A DNA stretch of 64,000 nt, taken from NCBI GenBank assembly GCA_027405735.1, contig JAPEHQ010000026.1, forward strand, positions 186,001 to 250,000. The letters run 5' to 3'. This document shows positions 12,858 through 23,460 of the stretch, piece after piece. The position numbers and the translations under genes were made by a program. Numbering within the stretch: position 1 is the stretch's first letter; the number at the start of each line of letters is the position of its first letter. Under the pieces are notes generated by a model. It saw only the letters and a list, made by a program, of their open reading frames with translations. It made no database searches and was not told the DNA's origin. This DNA is from Mucor racemosus (lineage: Eukaryota > Mucoromycota > Mucoromycetes > Mucorales > Mucoraceae).

Positions 12858-13107
12858 GATAGAGAGAGAGAAGGGTAAGATCCTTAGTATAAATTTGTTT
12901 GCTTCATCCCCCCTCATCTCTTTGTATATATAATAAAGGGGGTTATTTTCTTTTAACCAAAGAAAGGGAGGAGTGAGGAGTTATTGTTGAAAACGTTATT
13001 TTACCACATCTCCTTAATCGCATAAAAAAGAATAATAGATACATTTTCAATTTTAATGGCATCAATTGAGCTCTACTCGACTCTTTTTGTATTAGTTTTT
13101 ATTACAA
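12645..13107. other. intergenic region with GA/GAAA microsatellite
   Basis: This lies between the start of the SH3-RA gene and the end of the channel gene, both on the minus strand. It holds a purine tract at about 12790-12870 (GAAA repeats, then more than 25 GA units with two ATAG interruptions). On the minus strand this is a CT-rich run about 150-220 bp upstream of the scaffold ATG, a typical place for a promoter pyrimidine tract. No TATA motif stands out. Confidence 0.6.
12790..12870. repeat. (GAAA)n(GA)n microsatellite
   Basis: The run consists of four to five GAAA units followed by dinucleotide GA units, nearly uninterrupted. It sits in the presumed promoter or 5' leader of the SH3-RA gene. 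Confidence 0.95.
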
Positions 13108-16100
13108 CTACTTTTTAGATGAAGATGTTGCTCCATAAGAACGACTTAATAGATTCTTGGAGTGGCGTCTTTCAGGATGATGATAGTAAGTTCCAGTGTT
13201 ATCTTGCTCTTCTTCTTCATCAGTCTGGCCTCCTTCTTCTCGTTCTTGATCTACTTTGGTCTTTTTCTTCTTTTTGATTGGTATGTTGTTTTTGTTATTG
13301 CTCGTAGTATTATTAATTGAACGAGAGGGTATAGCATGATCTAAAAGGGGTTGGCTTTCATGGGTTTCTTCTATGTGTTATAAAGAGTTAGAAACATTGT
13401 AAGTATATTATACACTTGATCAATCTAACCTGCTGAATTTGTTTGCTGTTTCTTTCCCATCGACAATGACCAAGAAGATGAAAATGATGCCGAAGAAGAA
13501 TCATTGCTTACATTATTGTTGTTATTACGCACAGCACGGTCTTCATATCCGGCTTTGATAGGAAGCCAAAGTTGAGGTAAAACACCTAATAACGCTGGAT
13601 GACCATATTGCTTCATACCCGTATTTAAAATACCATTCAATAGCGTCATGGGTGGTTCTCTGAAATCTGTAAATTTTCTCGGATCAGCTACATAATCATC
13701 TTCATCAAGTACTGTACGTCTCTTTCTGTTCTTTTTCATTGCAGCGGCAGTATTACTACTACTTGATTCACCATTTGAAGTTTCTGCAGCTGCACTTGAT
13801 TCAGCGGGTATATCTCTCATCAAGGGATGAACATTAATATCATCCACATCTGTACCTTTTGCTGGCTGATTTTGTTGTAAAGCAATGGTTGTCATAGGCC
13901 CAAGTTTTTCGGATAACAACTGCAGGGGCAAAAATTGCGTACTCCTTTGATATGCTTTATCCATCATGAATTTATACGCCACTGTAAGGAAAATGAGTGG
14001 GATGCACAGTACAGCTAACGGATAGGATTTGTTTAATGTAAATAAGCCGGCAGATGTCAACTCAAAAATCAAGAGACCAATTATGATACGTGAAAATACT
14101 AATGGCCACATTCTACCTGCAACTTCATAAGAATGAAAGTAAACTAAAAATCTTGAATTAGCTTCGTTGTATGCATAAATTGTATGATTACTTTACCATA
14201 TAATAACTGATATTTACAGACAAGATATGACATGGCAAAATAAATAACTCCAAATACAAGAATTAAAGGAGAAATAGTTGAATACACCAGAATCACAACA
14301 AACATAAATACAGGGACAGGATAGCCCCATCCAAAGTTATACATGCGAGGTGCAAAAACTTCAGCATAATCACGAGGGGTTTTACATAAGAATGTACGGT
14401 AGAATTGTTGAACAATAATAGGGCCAATCTGTAATAGTTGTATAGGGCATCTGGTAAAATTGTGAGCAATTATTCGAATACAGAATGGAAAAAAAAGGCA
14501 CTTACAACATGATGCCTTGAAGCACTGTATAATTAATATAAAAAGGTGCTACTTCCGGTAGTTTTGATGCAAAAATATTAGCTATTTTGGTGGGATCTTC
14601 AAAGATATCCTTTTGTGATTTGAATAAAGTACTAGCCACTGTAATGAATAAAAGTACATTTGAGAATAAAAAAAAGAATTGCCTACAATATATACGCTGT
14701 TAAAATCACAAAATACGGTTCAAAAACATCCAAACCCTACTTTGCAAAACATGATTCCTCTGATTCACTTCTAGTTGTAAAGCCTTCAATCACACTTAAA
14801 CTATTGAATACGATAGGTAATACCGAGAAAAAGATAACTACGCCCAATGTAGGGATAAAACCAGCAACAATCTGCTTTAAAATCTTGTTCTTTTCTGCCA
14901 ATTTCAATAACCAAGGAAAGTAAGCTTTGAGAGATTTCGTTGATGTCAATGCAGAAAGGTAATTGCACGGAATAGTCCATGAAAACACCAAAAATAACAA
15001 AATAAGCATAATCAAAGCTTTACGAATAACTCTTTCTCGACCATGCATGGAAATGTTTTCCCATAATACATCTCTTGGTTCCGGTGCTAACTGTGCTCGA
15101 AGTCTAAATGGTGTAGAGTCAATCAAAACTTGAGAAGCTACATACTACAATACATATAAATCAGTTATAATGCAGCAATAATTCTACAAATAATCAACTT
15201 ACTGCGCTGATTGTTTCTTCAAACGTAACAAAACCGACACTTGTAGGCAAGAATTTACCAACTTTACGAGCCTTATCTACCAATTCATCAATTTCATCAA
15301 ACTTTTCAGTGTAATAATCAATAGCGTCCACTTTGGGGCCACAACAAATGCCATGTCTAACCAAAGGTCTCTGTTTTTGTTTTTGATGTGTTGGTAAAGA
15401 ATCCAAACCTGCAGTCGAGCATGTTTCATGCAATGTTGCTTCACGAGAATCTTCTTCATTCAAAATTTCATCTGGATCATAATTGGGATCATCACAGGGA
15501 TTACCCAAATAATTTGTATAAGCAGTTTCCAATTGTCTCAAATGCTGAGTTCTCTCTTTTATAAATTCCAAAAGTCTACCAACATGGCGTATTGTATGCA
15601 CAGATTCTACTACTCCAATGCCGAGTTTTTCAAAATAATCTGCCAATTTACGATCCGACCGTAAATAAGGTGGAATGCCTGTAATCAGCAACGTACGAGC
15701 TGATAATGTCTTTGCTTTTCTCAAAAGAAACTCTCGACGAATACGAACATAGTCTCGGTAATTGAGAAAAGTAAAATAAAAGGTTGCGAATACAAACAAG
15801 TAGGTAAAGAATAAATAAACCCATAAAAATGAAACTGAATGTGATACAAAATTGATGTTGGTACCAGTGGCAGTACCCGCAAAAAAATTCTGGTGTTGTG
15901 TAAACAAAAATGCTGCAGTATCATTGTTGGTGCCGTTGCCTGGGTTTTCGGGATACGTTCCATTTGCTATGTCTCCGCCCATTTTACTGATAGGATACAA
16001 TACAACTGTACCAAAGAATCCACAAAAACTGAATAGTTTAACGCTCATCAATAAAAATTGGAGCATCTGATTTTTGATAAAAAAGGGTTACTACATTAGA

Positions 16101-16584
16101 TATCAAAATTATCATATGCTCTCAAACTCTAGACTTACTACAACAGCATCAAGTCCAACCTTATCCATTATCACTGAATTTGGAGTTTTTAATAAGGGAA
16201 TTATCCAGCCAAAGAAACTTGTTGGTAATTGATCTGGAGCATGTCTGCATAATTTTGATTATTATTCTGTTTTGTTCTTGTATATTATACAAAACCTTAC
16301 TTTCTCATTCGTAATCTTGGGGAGTAAATTGCACTCCATCTAGATTAAATAGATCAATATACAATATCTACACAAATCATACAGCAACCTTACCGCACTC
16401 TGAGAAAGCAAAATAACAAAAAGCATAATAAGCCTACACTTGTACATAAGATAAGTTGTGTTGTAAAACCTGTAGGAGATTTTGATGTTTGTGCTGGCGA
16501 TCCGGGCAATGGTTCTTCATCTTCGCATAGAAAACGAAATATCCAAATACATGGAAATCCAGCTAATGCCTGTGTTGAAGACAT
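13108..16584 (-). CDS. CSC1/OSCA-type calcium-permeable channel, about 1003 aa (9 exons)
   Basis: Exons are 16584-16394, 16339-16301, 16244-16139, 16066-15203, 15144-14741, 14682-14506, 14450-14197, 14143-13430 and 13370-13108 (3012 nt, phases consistent). The product matches the DUF221/RSN1 layout. An N-terminal membrane helix (residues about 40-62) is followed by a RW.AIYSPRLRMRK linker and two more helices. Next comes the cytosolic domain with RTLLITGIPPYLR and, after exon 4, LAPEPRDVLWENI. The multi-helix channel core follows (EGFTTRSE, NVLLFITVAS, PRMYNFGWGYPVPVF, KYQLLYVYFHSYEVAGRMWPLVF). A polar Lys/Glu-rich tail ends at TAG 13108. CSC1/OSCA proteins are osmosensitive, calcium-permeable cation channels of the plasma or ER membrane. 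ATG 16584 was preferred over in-frame ATGs at 16647 and near 16602 because it gives the usual short lumenal N-terminus; this choice is uncertain. Confidence 0.9.
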
Positions 16585-17159
16585 GTTACTAGATTGTTTC
16601 ATTAGATGAAAAGAAAGAAAAAAATTCAAGCCAAGAAGAAAACACAATTAAAAAGGCGAGCCGTTTGTTTAGTTACACTAGAATGCTGTCATAGATGAGC
16701 GGCCCGAAGGAGCTTAAAAGGGATGAGCAATCTTGCTCAGTTTTCATGATGCTTTGTATCTGAAATACATGCATTAATATTTTTACAGCACGTAATCTTT
16801 CATTTAAACTATCTAAATTATGCTATACGCATAATAGGTCACAATAATGTAGCAAATTCTGTATATGCTACATTTTAGAATCTGATGGGCTTGAGAAAGC
16901 CTACAGCCTATCATAATGAAGGTATGTTGAGGGAGAAAATTAGAAGAAAAACACAAGTAGATGTTGACATCTTGCGGGAAATCTTTTTATAATACTCAAG
17001 GTAATATGGATCCATACAGACGATGGCTTTTATTGAATTTATAGCACAATGCATCTTAATTGCGCACGCATATATCTGCCGCATTTGACAATGCATTCAT
17101 GTATGATGACAGATTCAATTCAAAAAAAACAGATTGATATTCTAATATTATGAAAAAAT
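16585..17159. other. upstream region of the channel gene
   Basis: No gene was seen. A GC-richer patch near 16690-16720 (GCGGCCCGAAGGAGC) lies about 110-130 bp upstream of the chosen ATG and may belong to the promoter. The remainder is AT-rich with no recognised feature. Confidence 0.4.
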
Positions 17160-18408
17160 TGGATATATATATCACAAGAAACTCAAAAAAACGCAAAATT
17201 CGCTACTTTTTCGTTAAAAACTAGGTCCGACTCTTCATCCCTGCTCAACTTTTTTTTTCACTAAATAACATCAAGTTGAAAATATATGCCAATGTACCTG
17301 AGATGTTCAACTTTGATCCAAAAATGAGTATCCAGAAATATCCTATTTTTTGCAGTTGGTATAAATTTTTCAATGCTAATGTTTCATATTTTTACAGGCA
17401 TTTCACTGCTAAAATTAAAAACTTTGAGGCTTCATATCTCTACAAACAATTAAGCTATACCAACGCTTTTTAATAATCAAACTTACTTGTTTTGAAGTGC
17501 TTTATAACATATTGAAGTATAAAAAAATTCTGAGCACTTTTATTTTTTTTCATTTTTTTAGTTTTTTTTATAGTAAATTTGAAAATATTCATTAAATTGA
17601 GCAGCAATTTTTTTACACTCATGCTATTGACCTCAATGCGCTCTACCGAACCTAATTTATATTTTTTTAAAATATTAATTTTTCGTGGAGATATCCTCAA
17701 AAATGTGTACAAAGAGATACCTTCGTTTCTGGCCTCCATTTTTCCCTTGTATACCCTCGTCCCAAATTCCGAATTTGAAAAAAAAATTGATAAAAATCTC
17801 GATTTCTCTACGAAAAATGCCGCTACAAGGTTCAGAGATGGCTCGATCGATAGGCACAATTTTTGCGCATTATTTTCACTGCTTATTTTTAAAGTGTGCT
17901 TATAAAAAGTGATGTGTATCTTCAAAAAACCTCCAGAATTTAAATTGAATTTTACGTAAAATCTAATGTGGAACATTTGTTTGAATTTTGCTTAGATAAA
18001 TGCAGAACCCAAAACTGTACAAAAAATATTTAATACACTAGTTCAACTTACTTTGCAATTCATGAGCCATTTAACAATTTTGTTTTTTGAACCATTTTTC
18101 GTTCATTTTTGCAGCAAATCAATTTTGGAGCCCAGTCATTTTAGGTTTCAAGCTGTAATATGAACCATTATTTTTATTACAGTATCTCGCCGAAAAATCA
18201 ATATTTCTCGTTGAAACAAAAAATGCATAGTAGCTTTTAATTGGATCTATTTTGTGAATACAAAAAATTGACCCGTCAATTTAGGTGCTTAATTTTAAAA
18301 TCGAGTTTAGGTTAGTTTTTGATCAATAAATGTAGGCCAGTGTGCCTATATTCTGATGATAATTCTTCTTTTCTGGACAGATATCAATGGCTCATAAAGG
18401 GAAGGTAC
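17160..18408 (+). repeat. dispersed repeat family X, copy 2
   Basis: Collinear with copies 1 (1640-2850) and 5 (44500-45600). On the minus strand it holds the longest version of the recurrent frame (17470-17976, 168 codons), with MEARNEGISLYTFLRISPRK. An overlapping frame on the plus strand (17579-17905) is also open. The copy stops abruptly at 18408, where element Y copy 2 begins; X copy 1 continues past this point (2840 onwards). Confidence 0.8.
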
Positions 18409-18991
18409 TGCAGTGGAATTACATACTAAAAACGCTTGAAAATAATAAAACAACCTAAATCCCAAGTGTCGCTCAAAAATATGATGCCACTTGAAATGTG
18501 AACAACAATAATAAAAAAACAAACGCTTCAATTGAATACAATAACGAACGCATGCTAAAAATATGAAATACAGTAATACCTTTTTGAATCATACATGTCG
18601 TGTAGATGACAGCACCCTTGATCGCGATGAAATCAATTACACAAATGACATACATATCAAAACAGGATTCTATCCATATCAATAATAATAATATACAAAT
18701 ATATCAATTTAGTCAACTGCTCATCTATATTGAAGTTGCGCTATCAATATGAATAATATTCAAGCATATAGAAACTACCCTTTAAAATCAAGATTACTAA
18801 ATATATATCCATCCAAGTCTGATGGTATCCAAGTTCTCCAAATCACTATAAATAAGCTCATACTTTTTCAATTATTTTAAATCTAGATAAATCTTTTGTA
18901 ATAAAAACTTTAGCTAATTATAATTGTATTTCTACTGATTTTATTTTTATATATATTATTATTTTAGTAAATAACTTCGTTATTTACTGCA
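18409..18991 (+). mobile_element. TIR element Y, copy 2 (583 bp, internally deleted)
   Basis: It starts TGCAGTGGAATTACA and ends with the hairpin AGTAAATAAC-TTC-GTTATTTACT plus GCA. Compared with copies 1 and 3 it lacks about 150 bp in the interior, around the AAAATCAAGATTACT junction. The flanks do not match each other: GGTAC on the left, in repeat X, and ACCAG on the right, in repeat H. The right flank ACCAG is identical to the left flank of Y copy 3, so one of the two ends has been exchanged. Confidence 0.75.
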
Positions 18992-19480
18992 ACCAGAACC
19001 AACATAAGTACTTACAAATGGTTTCTCGGTATATGCATTCAAATTCCATAAGTTAAATTGACTTGTTCCATCTACAGTAGTAGTATCAAAAGTATCATCA
19101 GCCCGCCTTATGATAAATGTCAATCTAAAATCAGAAACATTCTTCCATTATTGTCATTGTTATAAGCTATAAAAAGCTTAATTTTTAATAATAATACAGC
19201 AATTAAATAAAAAACCATATGATACTAATAATAGTATATGGTGAGTATTTAACATCTAAGTAAGTTTGATAAAGTATGCTTTAAACCCTTTTAAAAATTC
19301 TGGGGCAAATAATACAGTACCTTGGTCCTGTAATTTCTATCCATCAAAATGTTTCAATTTCTACTACACAATGAATGAACCTTTTATTAATTTTGATGAT
19401 ATCGACGTACATTGGGCATCAGTTTTTTACCAGTTGTGTTTTCTTTGATTCAAGAATATTCAGTCATATTGAACGATAAT
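18992..19480 (-). repeat. repeat H, displaced distal part
   Basis: Aligns with 55141-55413 in the left palindrome arm and, in reverse complement, with about 57600-58030. In those copies the sequence is directly continuous with the part that here lies at 20041-21645, on the far side of a 560-bp interval. The order of the two H parts is therefore swapped in this copy. It contains the upstream half of the dynein-like coding fragment. Confidence 0.75.
18997..19125 (-). pseudogene. dynein intermediate-chain-like WD40 fragment, upstream half
   Basis: Reading the minus strand, an acceptor-like TGATTTTAG is followed by an open frame. It contains TVDGTSQFNLWNLNAYTEKP and then FVSTYVGSG, running up to the Y insertion. 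The frame continues without interruption at 21640 (KALKNKLAWDKEGK). The DGT...LWNLN..TE signature followed by ALNK..W...GK..AIG...GHVYVYDIGE is the C-terminal WD40 region of cytoplasmic dynein intermediate chains. This is only about 43 residues of a protein normally several hundred long, so it is a gene fragment. Confidence 0.55.
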
Positions 19481-20040
19481 TTGTAGCATTGCCAAAAAAA
19501 AAGAATAAACGCTTCAAATTTTCTGCATATCAAATTATGCGATTTAGTAGCAAGGATTGCATTTAACTATGCTTTTTGAACTTATTGATGTTAATCAGAA
19601 TAACTAGTAGTACTTTCATTCAAAAGTAAGCTTTATTATATACATTTACATACAGTACGCCCACTTAATAAATAGTATTGTATTTATTATCCGTTATATC
19701 AATCAACCAACTTCATCTTGGTTTGATACGTTTTACAATTAAATGCTTAAATTATACTTGAGCACCACTTGAGCCACCAGGATATCGCCACAAAAAAATC
19801 TCGTACGGGTCAACGAAGCATCACAATTTGGATCATTGTTTTTGTGTTCATAAATCTGAGCTCTCTCGCACATTTATAGATACTGTATCTGCATAATAGA
19901 CCATATCTCTATCATCTATTAAATTTAACTGAAATACATTGAACGCCAACATTATACTCAATAAAACGCCTCACTTTATTGCGTGTCAAAACAACTAATT
20001 TGATGCTAGTTTAGCATCAGCAGTTAAATCAGATAAATTT
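19481..20040. other. interval between the two displaced H parts
   Basis: No gene or partner repeat was recognised. If the permuted copy came from a circle, this interval would hold the junction of the two outer ends of H. Confidence 0.4.
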
Positions 20041-20130
20041 GCACTACGGTTGACCTGTGCCGCACAAGACGATTTGTTGTGCCCAGGTGGTCTGCACACT
20101 ATAGCCTGAGCTGTTGTATCCACTAAATAT
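20041..20130 (-). pseudogene. possible zinc-knuckle remnant in repeat H
   Basis: On the minus strand, after an acceptor-like TTTAG, one frame reads AQAIVCRPPGHNKSSCAAQV. The C-x4-H-x4-C spacing is that of the last three ligands of a CCHC zinc knuckle such as those in Mutator-like transposases and other element proteins. The first cysteine is absent (alanine in its place). The palindrome copies are more degraded (CSPPGQNEIILC). This is suggestive only. Confidence 0.25.
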
Positions 20131-21549
20131 GATGGTTAAAAAGATAACAACAAGATCCATATGGTGTGATGATCTGTAATTTTGGACTAACAACAAAGGT
20201 GAATAATATGCTTATAGATATTATTCTTGTTATTATAAATTGGTGATCATTGGGTTGATAAAGGTTGCTGTTTTTATTTGTAAACTAGATATTTATTAGT
20301 GAAGAATAATAAATAAAAGTAAAGGGAGTGTAACAAGACAGATGAATCTACAAGGGATCATGTAATGATTTCCTTGTAGTATTTATATAAAAAATGAGGC
20401 AACGTTTTGCATGAATAAAACTAAAATGTTTGACTCATTACACGTACTCACATAAAAGAAAAGAATACCAGCTTGATAGTCTGATATGCCATATACCTTA
20501 TCACACGATGAATTTATCCTTGGAATATGAAAAAAAAGAAGGAAACAACACACGTAGAAAAGGATTTTCAAGGCTTTACATTATTCAGCGCAATTAAAAC
20601 CCTGCTAAATTGCTCATTTCAGCCAATGTAAAAGCAGCATTACAGCGCATCAACCCATAAACTAAGCAAAATAGACAATATCTGCTATCATAGAAACATA
20701 CATTTTTCTACTAGAAAAACTGTCTATCATATCATAGATTCATTAAAAAACTGCAAAAGCGAGCCCATAGAGCGACGCCATAATTGAGCATAACACGATC
20801 GAACGGCTAAGTCGTTTATACTATGGTATACATCTAAGTTTTAAATGAAAATGCGTTTTTTTTTTTACTTTTCTTATATTTAACCATGTACGGTCTGAAA
20901 ATTCAGATTTTGTAGCGGACGTTTTTGGGACTCATTTTATCCTTACCAACACTCATGATTTTTATCAAAAAATAGAAAAATCAAATTTTGATACCAAAAT
21001 CAACGTTTAAATATACTACATTATGAGAGAAAATTGTAGTCATGACTAATACGCATTTTATAAAACCTTAATATTGAATGTTCAGTAATAAAAATTTGTA
21101 CTTTTGGCCCAAAAACGGATTTTTGATTAAAGGATTTTCATGTAATATCTTGCAATGAAAATGCTTGCTATATTTTATTGAGCAAATAGAGCGCTAATTC
21201 CTGTATATGTATATATTTTTTTTTTATAACTGTAGTATAATTCACTCTAGATTTGCAAAACCAGAAAAAAAAAATTAAAAAATGTCAAAATTGATGGTCT
21301 GAACAAAAATAATTTTCTAAATTAATATTCCGCTTATAAACCTTGTGAGTCTTAAAAATAAGGGATTTTATAATACTAGAAAACTTTTTCAAGAATTTAC
21401 GATGCTGTAACCACTTGATCTAAGCTTATTACTGTAAATATTTATACACGTTAATATTGCGTGGTAGTTTAGTTGATGATAATATAGTCTTACTGTGTAA
21501 TTATTGCATTAGAGGTAATCTACATTGAGCTTTAGTCTTACCTCTCCAA

Positions 21550-21640
21550 TACCATAAACATAAACATGGCCATCATCACTGGAACCTATTGCCACCTTTT
21601 TACCCTCTTTGTCCCAAGCCAATTTATTCTTCAATGCTTT
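21550..21640 (-). pseudogene. dynein intermediate-chain-like WD40 fragment, downstream half
   Basis: The minus strand reads KALKNKLAWDKEGKKVAIGS, then SDDGHVYVYGIGE, then a good donor (GTAAGACT). It directly continues the frame ending at 18997 once the 5-bp duplication ACCAG and element Y are removed. Retained splice signals argue for capture of genomic DNA rather than a cDNA copy. Other copies lie at 55050-55270 (minus) and 57910-58130 (plus), both with a stop where this copy has Tyr. Confidence 0.55.
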
Positions 21641-21645
21641 ACCAG

Positions 21646-22389
21646 TGCAGTGGAATTACAGACTGAAAACTGTTGAAAATAATAAAATAATCTAAATCCC
21701 AAGTGTCGCTCAAAAATATGATGCCACTTGAAATGTGAACAACAATAATAAAAAAAACAAACGCTTCAATTGAACACAATAACGAACGCATGCTAAAAAT
21801 ATGAAATACAGTAATACCTTTTTGAATCATACATGTCGTGTAGATGATAGCACCCTTGATCGCGGTGCAATCAATTACACAAATGACATATATATCAAAA
21901 CAGGATTCTATCCAAATTAATAATAATAATAAACAGAGATATCAATTTAGTCAACTGCTCATCTATATTAAAGTTGCACTATCAATTTAAATACGATTCA
22001 AGCATATAAAAACTACTCCTTAAAAATCAAGGTTACATAAAATAGATATAACAGAAATAAACAAAACAACCATTTCCCAAAAGGTCGATATTGTCACACT
22101 TGACATACAATCCCTTATGGTCAATGCTCTACACAATTTACCCCTTAAAACATCAAATCAATAACAATGTACTCAAAACTGGAAGATTACTAAATATACA
22201 GTACATCCATTCAAGTCTGATGGTATCCCAGTTCTCCAAATCACTATAAATACCCTCATACTTTTCAATTATTTTAACTATTCAGAAATCTTTTGTAATA
22301 AAAACTTTAGCTGATTATAATTGTATTTCTACTGCTTTTATTTTTTATATTTTTTTTTATTTTAGTAAATAACTTTGTCATTTACTGCA
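21646..22389 (+). mobile_element. TIR element Y, copy 3 (744 bp)
   Basis: It starts TGCAGTGGAATTACA and ends in the hairpin AGTAAATAAC-TTT-GTCATTTACT plus GCA. It is collinear with copy 1 in reverse complement and has no coding capacity. The left flank ACCAG is repeat H and the right flank GCTAG is repeat X copy 3, so its two flanks come from different sequences. Confidence 0.75.
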
Positions 22390-22960
22390 GCTAGAAACGA
22401 AAGTATCTCTTTAAACACATTTTTGAGGATATCTCCACGAAAAATCAATATTTTAAAAAAACATAAATTAGGTTCGGTAGAGCTCATTGAGGTCAATAGC
22501 ATGAGTGTGAAAAAATTGCTGCTCAATTTAATGAATATTTTAAAATCTATAAAAAAAACTTAAAAAATGAAAAAAAAATAAAAGTGCTCAGAATTTTTTT
22601 ATACTTCAATATGTTATAAAGCACTTCAAAACAAGTAAGTTTGATTATTAAAAAGCGTTGGTATAGCTTAATTGTTTGTAGAGATATGAAGCCTCAAAGT
22701 TTTTAATTTTAGCAGTGAAATACCTGTAAAAATATGAAACATTAGCATTGAAAAATTTATACCAACTGCAAAAAATAGGATATTTCTGGATACTTATTTT
22801 TGGATAAAAGTTGAACATCTCAGGTACATTGGCATATATTTTTATCTTGGTGTTATTTAATGAAAAAAAAAGTTGAGCAGGGATGAAGAGTCGGACCTAG
22901 TTTTCAACGAAAAAGCTTTGTTTTTTGATTTTTTCGTGAAATATAAGATAAATTCATGCA
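22390..22960 (-). repeat. dispersed repeat family X, copy 3 (truncated, inverted)
   Basis: Reverse-complement copy covering the part of X from about the GCTAGAAAC block to the TTCATCCCTGCT block and a little beyond. It is truncated at 22390 by element Y. The recurrent frame is present on the plus strand (22375-22563). Confidence 0.8.
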
Positions 22961-23460
22961 TCTTCAATCAGTATTATTTTATACGTTATAAGATACGACT
23001 ATAAAGTAAAAGTTATAATTAAATTTAAATGGAATATGTACTTTCTTCAATTGACTGTAGTTGTTTTGATATGTATAAGTTTTTCTTGTAATATTTATGT
23101 ATGTAATCTGTTGTAATGTATTAAAATTCAGATTTTACGCGTAACAATTAATTCTATCACCACAAATCAGGTGGTGTGTAATGTAAAATCATCATACTGA
23201 CTCTATTCAGTCAATCATTAAGATAATGCTTGACTTGCCTCAAGCCACCCCTAGTAAGCGTTTTTCATATAAAATATACTGAAAGATTTTTTTATCTTCG
23301 TGCTTCATCTTTTCTCTTCATCGTTTCATTTAAACCCATAAACTTTTTACTATATTGACTGAACATCACTGTCTAATCAAACCAGCTACAAAGTTTATAT
23401 ATTAAAAGAAAACAACCAAAACAAGAACTCAAGTTTAAGCAGCAAGTTTATCTCATAAAA
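22961..23460. promoter_or_regulatory. promoter and 5' leader of the 274-aa gene
   Basis: A TATA-like ATATAAAATATAC lies at about 23267-23279. It is followed by a pyrimidine-rich run (TTTATCTTCGTGCTTCATC...) and an A-rich leader ending CTCATAAAA before the ATG. This is a good match to a fungal core promoter about 190 bp upstream of the start codon. No other gene is seen in the stretch. Confidence 0.5.

Larger units (their letters stand above)
20041..21645 (-). repeat. repeat H, displaced proximal part
   Basis: 20041-20161 aligns with 52946-53071 and 20456-21645 aligns with 53970-55140; the segment 20162-20455 differs. Conserved blocks include GAATACCAGCTTGATA, CGAGCCCATAGAGCGACGCC and CCGCTTATAAACC. 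It ends at ACCAG (21641-21645), immediately followed by Y copy 3. Confidence 0.8.

Noticed and set aside
18409..22389. Y elements as Helitrons because of the terminal hairpin
   Set aside because: Short inverted ends and a 5-bp target duplication are seen; Helitrons make neither.
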